Source of the DNA: Ruminococcus sp. UBA4321
GTDB lineage: Bacteria > Bacillota > Clostridia > Oscillospirales > Ruminococcaceae
Assembly: GCA_002393815.1 (NCBI GenBank)
Contig: DGUB01000024.1
Span: 1-13,486, forward strand
DNA: 13,486 bases
Reading direction: 5' to 3'
Under the pieces are notes generated by a model. That model was not told the origin of the DNA, made no database searches, and saw only the letters and a list, made by a program, of their open reading frames with translations. Made by a program: the position numbers and the translations under genes. Each line of letters opens with the position of its first letter. The first letter of the stretch is position 1. Positions 6,740-12,142 of this stretch are shown here, in pieces.

Positions 6740-8050
6740 TTGCGAAAAAATTCAATACAGCATAAGGCATCAGAAAAATATTATTATTACCGCGGAAAGG
6801 CTCTGCGGTTGGTAATGCATTCTCTTCTGCATTTTCGTCTGCTGTTCCGGTGGACGGTGTTATCGCTGATTCTGGGGAGTGTTCTGGGAGTTATCGGCAC
6901 GGAATTTGTCAACTGCATCAGTTTCAGCACGAAATTCCGGAATGAACATCTGTGGTGTTATGCGCTTCTTCCGGTCGGGGGTGTGCTGATTGTGTTTCTC
7001 TACCGGGTAACGCATGACAAACACGATAAGGGAACGAATATGATTCTTGCCTCTCTGCGTTCGGAAGCGCAGATTCCGGTACAGACTGCGCCGCTGATAT
7101 TCGTCTCGACGATTATCACGCATTTTGTAGGTGGCAGTGCCGGACGAGAAGGCGCGGCTTTACAGCTTGGCGGCGGACTGGCGAATATGTTCGGGAATCT
7201 TCTGCACATGCGCGAGAAAGATAAACATATTCTCATCATGAGCGGCATGAGCGCGGCATTTTCGGCAATATTCCGGACACCTGTCGGCGCGGCGATATTC
7301 GCGATGGAAGTCGGCTGTGTGGGGACGATGCAGTATGCCGCACTCGTTCCGTGTGTGATTTCTTCGCTGACGGCTTCTTACATTGCCGCGAAACTTGGGC
7401 TTCCTCTGGAACGATATGAAGTCTATCCTGTTCCGGAACTTGCACCGGCAACGGCATTACAGACGATTCTGCTCGGCATTTGCTGTTCTGCACTGAGTAT
7501 TATTTTCTGTGTGATTCTGCACAGAACGGAACACTATATGAAAAAATATCTCAAAAATGCTTATATCAGGATTCTGGTGGCAAGCGCGGCACTGCTTCTG
7601 CTGGGCGTAATATTCCAGTCGACGGATTTTTACGGAACGGGCGGCGCGATTATCTCGAAAGCCATTCACGGCGAAGCGGTCTGGTATGCATTTCTTGTGA
7701 AGATTCTGTTCACAGCGGTCACGCTCGGCGGCGGATTCAAGGGCGGAGAAATTGTGCCGTCATTCTTTGTCGGTGCAACGTTCGGATGCGTATTCGGTCA
7801 GATTATCGGCTTGTCTCCGGCATTATGTGCGGCAGTCGGCATGATGGCTCTGTTCTGCGGCGTGACGAACTGTCCGCTTGCGTCGCTGTTTATCTCGGCA
7901 GAACTGTTCGGTCAGGGATGTGTGCCTTACTGTCTTCTGGTGATTGCCGTCAGCTATTTATTATCCGGCTATTACGGATTATACAAAGAACAGAGATTTT
8001 ATTATTCCAAATTCACGGACGAACATGTTTCCCATAAAACAAGAAAGTGA
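6740..8050 (+). CDS. ClC-family anion channel/transporter (possibly fluoride-type CLC-F)
   Basis: A 436-residue integral membrane protein with about ten hydrophobic segments, the usual size of a ClC core without CBS domains. The ion-path signatures are recognisable but non-standard. GREGA (135-139) replaces the common GREGP and keeps the gating glutamate Glu137. GTNMI (98-102) stands where GSGIP holds the central serine. GGGFKGGEIVPSFF replaces the GxFxP signature, and FAMEV follows the barrier region. ClC proteins move chloride or fluoride, often in exchange for protons. The altered filter and the GGE-V-P style motif suggest, from memory of the family, a CLC-F-like fluoride/proton antiporter, but this is not proved. 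No fluoride riboswitch motif was seen upstream. The start is TTG at 6740 with AGAGAGGG about 7 nt upstream; the nearby ATG at 6733 is in another frame and soon stops. A HAD phosphatase gene follows 8 bp after the stop. Confidence 0.88.
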   Translation: MRKNSIQHKASEKYYYYRGKALRLVMHSLLHFRLLFRWTVLSLILGSVLGVIGTEFVNCISFSTKFRNEHLWCYALLPVGGVLIVFLYRVTHDKHDKGTNMILASLRSEAQIPVQTAPLIFVSTIITHFVGGSAGREGAALQLGGGLANMFGNLLHMREKDKHILIMSGMSAAFSAIFRTPVGAAIFAMEVGCVGTMQYAALVPCVISSLTASYIAAKLGLPLERYEVYPVPELAPATALQTILLGICCSALSIIFCVILHRTEHYMKKYLKNAYIRILVASAALLLLGVIFQSTDFYGTGGAIISKAIHGEAVWYAFLVKILFTAVTLGGGFKGGEIVPSFFVGATFGCVFGQIIGLSPALCAAVGMMALFCGVTNCPLASLFISAELFGQGCVPYCLLVIAVSYLLSGYYGLYKEQRFYYSKFTDEHVSHKTRK

Positions 8051-8058
8051 GGTCAGCC

Positions 8059-8730
8059 ATGACAGAAATCAAAGGCGTTATTTTCGATATGGACGGTCTG
8101 ATGCTGGATACCGAAAAACTGCTTGCAAAGTACTGGATGCAGGCGGCACAGGAAGCCGGTTTTCCGATGACTCTGGAACATGTTCTTGGAATCCGGAGTT
8201 TATCGGCAGTTTATGCGAAACCGAAATTACAGGGCATTTTCGGACAGGAATTCAATTATGAAAAAATCCGCGCCAGAAGACGCGAACTGACAGCGGAACA
8301 TTTACAGAAATACGGAATCGAGAAAAAGCCCGGTCTGGATGTACTGTTAGCCTATCTGCGCGAAAACGACTACAGAATCGCCGTTGCTACGGCAACCGAC
8401 CGCGAACGGACAGATAATTATCTGAAACAAGTACAGGTTTATGATTTCTTTGATGCGTTCGTCTGCGGCGATATGGTGACGACCGGAAAGCCAGACCCGG
8501 AAATCTATCTGAAATCCAGTGCCGCACTCGGTCTGAAACCGGAACAATGCATGGCTCTGGAAGATTCTCCGAACGGAATTCTTTCAGCATACCGCGCCGG
8601 ATGCAAAGCCGTGATGATTCCTGACCTCTCTCAGCCGGATGAAGAGTTAAAACCGTATCTTTCCGCCTGTGTGCCTTCTCTTGCCGATATCGTTGCTTTA
8701 ATGAAAGGAGAGCCTGAACATGACAAATAA
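8059..8730 (+). CDS. HAD-superfamily hydrolase (subfamily IA, beta-phosphoglucomutase-like phosphatase)
   Basis: A 223-residue soluble protein with all four HAD motifs: FDMDG with nucleophile Asp10 and acid/base Asp12, VATAT with Thr111, TGKPDPEIY with Lys144, and ALEDSPNG with Glu168-Asp169. The helical C1 cap lies between motifs I and II (about 17-85). The fold and the GKPDPEIY and EDSPNGILSAYRAG stretches match sugar-phosphate phosphatases and phosphomutases of the PGMB/YcjU type. The actual substrate cannot be read from sequence. The frame is open from GTG at 8047, but ATG at 8059 gives the typical N-terminus and has AGTGAGG at a good distance, so it is preferred. The gene sits 8 bp after the ClC gene, and its end overlaps the next small gene by 11 bp, which points to one operon with translational coupling. 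Confidence 0.92.
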   Translation: MTEIKGVIFDMDGLMLDTEKLLAKYWMQAAQEAGFPMTLEHVLGIRSLSAVYAKPKLQGIFGQEFNYEKIRARRRELTAEHLQKYGIEKKPGLDVLLAYLRENDYRIAVATATDRERTDNYLKQVQVYDFFDAFVCGDMVTTGKPDPEIYLKSSAALGLKPEQCMALEDSPNGILSAYRAGCKAVMIPDLSQPDEELKPYLSACVPSLADIVALMKGEPEHDK

Positions 8731-8980
8731 ATTCAATCAGTTTGATATTCCCGGCTTATATTATTTTGAAGCCAAAAATTATTTCACCGGAAGCAAAAAA
8801 CAGATGAATTTCAAGATAGTTTCCGACGGCTCGGAAATGACCGTGACAACATGGCGCGGCTTTATCAGTTCCGACCTTGCCGAACCCGAAGAAACGAATC
8901 AGTTCCCCGTGACAGAAGACGGTCACAAGGCCATGCTCGACTGGCTGGGAGAAATCTGGCAGAAACAAACACAGGACTAA
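8720..8980 (+). CDS. Small conserved-looking hypothetical protein (86 aa)
   Basis: I do not recognise the family. The protein is soluble, acidic and rich in aromatic residues (GLYYFEAKNYF near residues 12-22, DWLGEIW near the C-terminus), with no signal peptide, membrane segment or cysteine. The predicted pattern is an N-terminal beta-rich half (about 10-55) followed by a helix (about 65-82). It is credible as a gene because AAGGAGAG lies 7-8 nt before its ATG, it overlaps the end of the HAD gene by 11 bp, and a strong terminator sits immediately after its stop. Its position implies co-translation with the HAD phosphatase. A partner or modulator role is possible but only inference. Confidence 0.75.
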   Translation: MTNKFNQFDIPGLYYFEAKNYFTGSKKQMNFKIVSDGSEMTVTTWRGFISSDLAEPEETNQFPVTEDGHKAMLDWLGEIWQKQTQD

Positions 8981-8983
8981 AAG

Positions 8984-9019
8984 AAAAATGTCTGCTTTTC
9001 ACGGAGCAGACATTTTTTT
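8984..9019. terminator. Bidirectional intrinsic terminator between convergent operons
   Basis: AAAAATGTCTGCT (8984-8996) pairs with AGCAGACATTTTT (9005-9017) around an 8-nt loop, with a T-run on the right and an A-run on the left. It starts 4 bp after the 86-residue gene and ends 11 bp before the DUF3793 gene stop, so it can serve both converging transcripts. Confidence 0.92.
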
Positions 9020-9029
9020 ATGATTAAAA

Positions 9030-9575
9030 TCAGACAGTCACGGCAAGCTGTTCCAGCGGCTTGCCTCTGCGGTATTCGCGGAGATAGATTTCCGTGCATT
9101 TGCGGTACTGTGCAAATGTTTTCCGCGCCGCTTTCTGATTGTGATAGACTTTCCAGTAACCTGTCATGCGGCAGGGTTCTTTCCGGATGAAGCCGCTGAC
9201 ATCTTCCGGCGGATAGCCCAGAAACAAGCCGATTTCATGTGGAAAATCTTCCGCAGTTCTCAGACGGGAAATCAATTGTGCAAGGCACTGGTTCTGATTC
9301 AGATTTTCATAGCCCTGTTCTTTCAGAATCCGGCAGACTTCACAGCAGCCGAAATCCTGTTTCAGCTTTTCCGGACGGTAGACGTAAATCAAAGCACGCT
9401 GATTCTGATATTTCAGCGGCAGAACGCGCAGCCCCTTGGGTTTCAGAATCTGGTTCAGATGCCGGATTTCGCTGTATAATTCTTCTTTGCTTGCGAAATC
9501 GCTTCCGAACAGATTTCCGGTTTTCAGTCCGGCAAGCGTCGGAGAACAGTGCCGGATTAATGTTTCTTCTGACAT
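9030..9575 (-). CDS. DUF3793 family protein
   Basis: A soluble protein of about 181 residues. Hallmarks recalled for DUF3793 are RHCSPTLAGLKTGNLF at the N-terminus, LGYPPEDVSGFI in the second half, GYWKVYHNQKAA, and a C-terminal FAQYRKCT segment. A CC-x2-C cluster (in GCCEVCRIL) and further cysteines could bind metal or be redox-active; that is inference. The molecular function of the family is unknown. It follows the DUF2325 gene on the same strand with almost no gap, an arrangement I recall as common in Firmicutes, sometimes near iron-uptake or flavodoxin genes. The frame extends to GTG at 9584, which would overlap the upstream stop as GTGA. ATG at 9575 gives the family-like N-terminus and is preferred. 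Neither start has a close Shine-Dalgarno site, so coupling to DUF2325 translation is likely. Confidence 0.88.
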   Translation of the reverse strand: MSEETLIRHCSPTLAGLKTGNLFGSDFASKEELYSEIRHLNQILKPKGLRVLPLKYQNQRALIYVYRPEKLKQDFGCCEVCRILKEQGYENLNQNQCLAQLISRLRTAEDFPHEIGLFLGYPPEDVSGFIRKEPCRMTGYWKVYHNQKAARKTFAQYRKCTEIYLREYRRGKPLEQLAVTV

Positions 9576-9580
9576 AGTAT

Positions 9581-9868
9581 TCACGCAGAAATGGCAGTGT
9601 GTTCCTGTAAGATAGTTTTCAGCGCAGATGCTGAACTGGTATGGGAACGCACAATGACAGTATCTTTATTGGTAGCATTCAGGGCGAGTTTAATCATTTT
9701 ATGGGAAGCCGTTCCGGTAAACAGTACCAGTAAATCCGGCGAACCGATTTTATCTTTCAGTCCGTCATGCATCTGGGTGAATACCTTTGCACGACATTTG
9801 TATGATTTGCAGATATCTTTATACTGGCGGGTCATGCAGTCATTTCCGCCGACGATGACAATACTCAT
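9581..9868 (-). CDS. DUF2325 domain protein
   Basis: A small protein of 95 residues that is essentially one DUF2325 domain: SIVIVGGND at the N-terminus (a Rossmann-like beta-strand/glycine turn), a YKDICKSYKCRAKVFTQ helix-strand segment, then DLLVLFTGTASHKMIKLAL. Three cysteines lie in the first 30 residues. The biochemical role is not established. The frame opens at TTG 9877, but ATG at 9868 is preferred because AAAGGA would lie only 3 nt from the TTG and 12 nt from the ATG. Its stop touches the start of the DUF3793 gene, so the two are almost certainly one operon, probably transcribed from the TATAAT at 9921-9926. Confidence 0.87.
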   Translation of the reverse strand: MSIVIVGGNDCMTRQYKDICKSYKCRAKVFTQMHDGLKDKIGSPDLLVLFTGTASHKMIKLALNATNKDTVIVRSHTSSASALKTILQEHTAISA

Positions 9869-9909
9869 ATTTATCAAAAATCCTTTCTTTTCAGGTGAAT
9901 TTTAATTTT

Positions 9910-9926
9910 TATCATAATTTATTATA
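9910..9926 (-). promoter_or_regulatory. Probable -10 region and AT-rich palindrome of the DUF2325-DUF3793 operon
   Basis: On the minus strand TATAAT (9926-9921) fits a -10 box, though no good -35 is visible. It is embedded in a 17-bp near-palindrome (9910-9926, 7 of 8 arm positions symmetric) of the AT-rich kind bound by Fur/PerR-family repressors. The spacing does not match a textbook Fur or PerR box exactly. The rest of 9869-10050 is AT-rich with no gene and only a weak possible terminator for the AraC gene. Confidence 0.4.
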
Positions 9927-10050
9927 CACAGAAAAGAAAGATTCTTCTACTCCAAAGAAGATAAAAAACAATCCGAAAAGGCACTTTTCACGAAAAGCAG
10001 ATTTCAGGCGGAAATTCAGAAAATTACATAAAAATCAGCTGAAAACCGGA

Positions 10051-10995
10051 TTATCTTTCCAAACGGACACTTTCAATTGGCAGATTTTTCTGATTCCGGA
10101 AGTCTCTGGGAGTCATACCCATGACTTCCCGGAACGCTTTGGAAAATTTACTTCCGTTATCGTAACCGCATTCCCCGGCAATATCCAGAATTGTCCGGTC
10201 AGTCTCCTGTAACAGCCGCGCCGCTGAAAGCATTTTCTGCGTTCTGACATAGGCATAGACAGAATTTCCGTATACGTTCCGGAAACTCTTTTTCAGCTGT
10301 GTCGGCGAAACCTGAAACTTTTCGGACAGTTCCTCGATTGTGAAGTGTCTGCTCATATTCGCACAGACATAGGAGCAGACTGCTTTAGCTAACCGAACCT
10401 GCGACGGCGGACAGCTGTGCTGTTCGGTCTGCGAAATCTGCGTGTCCAGACTGCTCAGGAATAATAGTAATTCCAGTACTTTAATTTTGAAATATCCCGT
10501 CCGGATGCTCTCCGGAACTGTATAAAGTTCTGAAAAAATATGTTCCAGACTTTCTGTCGAACGGATAATGAAACATGACTGCTCGGAACAGAATTTCTTC
10601 ATGAGCATACTGGGACGGACATTGACATCATCCAGAAAACAAGATAAGCATTCCGGGGCTTTCTCGGTATCTATCTGAATCGAAATGCCGTGATAATGCT
10701 TTGTCGGAAAGAAGGCTTCCGTTGTGGTTTCCCCACTCCGGCTGACCGACAAGTCTCCCGATGCCAGATAATAATACTGTTTTCCCATCTGATATTCATA
10801 ACGCCCTTCCCGGCAGTGATGAATTTCCAGAATTTGTTTCTGTTCCTGTGCCGGGTATTCGTATCGTAACATATGTACATCCTGATAAATCAGCTTGATG
10901 CCTGGAAAAACCTGATATTCTGTCAGAATCATCTCTCCGGTATCGTTAGCCGCCTGATAAATGATATGATTTTTTTCTGGCGGATTCTGTGCCAT
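10051..10995 (-). CDS. AraC-family transcriptional regulator
   Basis: A 314-residue protein. The C-terminal 100 residues (about 205-305) form the double helix-turn-helix DNA-binding domain: FTIEELSEKFQVSPTQLKKS (first helix-turn-helix, from Phe218), YAYVRTQKMLSAARLL (linker helix), ILDIAGECGYDNGSKFSKAF (second helix-turn-helix) and the family-typical GMTPRDFRN. The N-terminal part (about 45-150) looks like a cupin-type ligand or sensing domain, with LEIHHCREGRYEY, GDLSVSRSG and HYHGISI. This reminds me of PchR-like AraC regulators, but the ligand is unknown. The ATG at 10995 has AAGAGAGG 7 nt upstream. The gene is divergent from the VanY-like/LRR pair and shares a 147-bp intergenic region with it, so it may regulate itself, that pair, or both. 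Confidence 0.92.
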   Translation of the reverse strand: MAQNPPEKNHIIYQAANDTGEMILTEYQVFPGIKLIYQDVHMLRYEYPAQEQKQILEIHHCREGRYEYQMGKQYYYLASGDLSVSRSGETTTEAFFPTKHYHGISIQIDTEKAPECLSCFLDDVNVRPSMLMKKFCSEQSCFIIRSTESLEHIFSELYTVPESIRTGYFKIKVLELLLFLSSLDTQISQTEQHSCPPSQVRLAKAVCSYVCANMSRHFTIEELSEKFQVSPTQLKKSFRNVYGNSVYAYVRTQKMLSAARLLQETDRTILDIAGECGYDNGSKFSKAFREVMGMTPRDFRNQKNLPIESVRLER

Positions 10996-11023
10996 GGCGA
11001 AACCTCTCTTTCATGATAATTCT

Positions 11024-11045
11024 ATGCCGTTTTCATTTCCGGCAT
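11024..11045. promoter_or_regulatory. Inverted repeat between the AraC gene and the divergent operon
   Basis: ATGCCG (11024-11029) and CGGCAT (11040-11045) form a perfect 6-bp inverted repeat with a 10-bp spacer. It lies 29 bp upstream of the AraC start and 25 bp before the -35 box of the divergent promoter. It could be an operator or a hairpin in the AraC leader. Confidence 0.4.
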
Positions 11046-11069
11046 TCCGAAAAATTTGTTGAAAAACTG

Positions 11070-11098
11070 TTTACAATTTGTCATTTTTGTGCTATAAT
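11070..11098 (+). promoter_or_regulatory. SigA-type promoter (extended -10) for the VanY-like/LRR operon
   Basis: TTTACA (11070-11075), a 17-bp spacer and TATAAT (11093-11098) preceded by TGC form a strong promoter with an extended -10. Transcription should start near 11105, about 38 nt before the ATG at 11143. Confidence 0.82.
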
Positions 11099-11142
11099 TA
11101 AGAATACGATGTTTCCCATTCTCTCAGAAAGGATGAAAAAGT

Positions 11143-12114
11143 ATGGCAAATTCCAGAAAAGTCCATCGTACTCCGCGTTATGACCGTCTGCTCGGCGCGG
11201 CAGGTCTGCTGCTGTGCCTGATTCTGCTGATTTTCGGTATTTCCCGCTGTGTCAGAAATACGAAAGAAAACGAATCCGCACAGGATTCCGATAATATTGT
11301 CGAAAATATCACCATCACCAACGAAACCGCCAGTGCCGGAGCTGAAAAAAATTATCCGAAAATTTCTGTCGAAACTTCTAAAATTTATTCCGGACATCTG
11401 ATACTTGTCAATCAGGCATTTCCCTGCCGGATTGATGATGATGCTGTAGCCGCCGGAAATTCTTCCGATATTCAGTTTATTACCATCAAGAATATTCTCG
11501 ATGCGAAAAATACCGGTGTCAAGCCCTATACTGCCGCTGACTGGGAAGTCGGTCTAGACAGGGTCGCCGCGCTCGCTATGGACAGCTGGTTCGAGGCATT
11601 TTATCAGGAAACCAGAATCCACGATTTGCGCATGATTAGCGGCTACAAGCCGGAATGTGATGACCATGATTTCGAGACAGGCAGAACCCTCACGGTCGGC
11701 ATTTTTCCGGAAACCGGAAGTTCCTATGCTTACAAGCCGGAAGGCGAATACGCATGGCTTGCCGAACATGCCGCCGAATACGGCTTTATTCTGCGCTATC
11801 CGGAAGGAAAAGACGATTATTTTGATGATACCATCACCGACCGCCGGACGGCAACATTCCGTTATGTCGGCATTGCGGCGGCGGCATACATGACAAAGCG
11901 CAATATCTGTCTGGAAGAATTTCTGCAGGAAATCCGGCAGTATTCCGTCAGCAATATGCTGGTTGTCACCAGCGGAACGAAATCTTACGGGATGTATTAT
12001 GTTCCGGCGGATATGAACAGCGAAACGACTTCTTTCCCCGTTCCCTCGAACCAGAGTTCCTATGATATTTCCGGCAATAACATGGACGGCTTTATCGTGA
12101 CGGTTTATCAGTAA
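11143..12114 (+). CDS. Membrane-anchored VanY-like (peptidase M15) protein with degenerate active site
   Basis: A 323-residue protein with a short basic N-terminus and one membrane helix (about 16-36), so the rest should lie outside the membrane. A low-complexity stalk (about 40-70) leads to a D-alanyl-D-alanine carboxypeptidase VanY-like domain (about 80-255). The scaffold is recognisable: ISGYKPE, ETGRTLTV, EYAWLAEHAAEYGFILRYPEGK and FRYVGIAAAAYM. The family usually has H-Q-T-G-L-A-V-D and E-P-W-H-x-R-Y-V-G. Aligned to these, the first zinc His is Phe177, the zinc Asp is Thr184, the catalytic Glu is Arg235 and the last zinc His is Thr238. It is therefore probably not a zinc peptidase and may bind cell-wall peptide or act as a scaffold. 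His175 lies nearby but off register. AAAGGA precedes the ATG by 9 nt. An LRR gene follows after 28 bp with no terminator seen. Confidence 0.8.
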   Translation: MANSRKVHRTPRYDRLLGAAGLLLCLILLIFGISRCVRNTKENESAQDSDNIVENITITNETASAGAEKNYPKISVETSKIYSGHLILVNQAFPCRIDDDAVAAGNSSDIQFITIKNILDAKNTGVKPYTAADWEVGLDRVAALAMDSWFEAFYQETRIHDLRMISGYKPECDDHDFETGRTLTVGIFPETGSSYAYKPEGEYAWLAEHAAEYGFILRYPEGKDDYFDDTITDRRTATFRYVGIAAAAYMTKRNICLEEFLQEIRQYSVSNMLVVTSGTKSYGMYYVPADMNSETTSFPVPSNQSSYDISGNNMDGFIVTVYQ

Positions 12115-12142
12115 AAATTTATTTTTAAGGAGAGTGAGACAA

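Noticed and set aside
7480..8037. 185-codon plus-strand frame inside the ClC gene
   Set aside because: It overlaps the ClC gene in another frame, has no family features, and its composition is that of a frame-shifted membrane protein.
8047..8058. GTG at 8047 as the start of the HAD gene
   Set aside because: It overlaps the ClC stop and lies within the likely Shine-Dalgarno region of ATG 8059, which gives the family-typical N-terminus.
9975..10050. Terminator after the AraC gene
   Set aside because: A short CTTTTC/GAAAAG stem with scattered T-runs is visible on the minus strand, but it is too weak and the T-run too far away to call.
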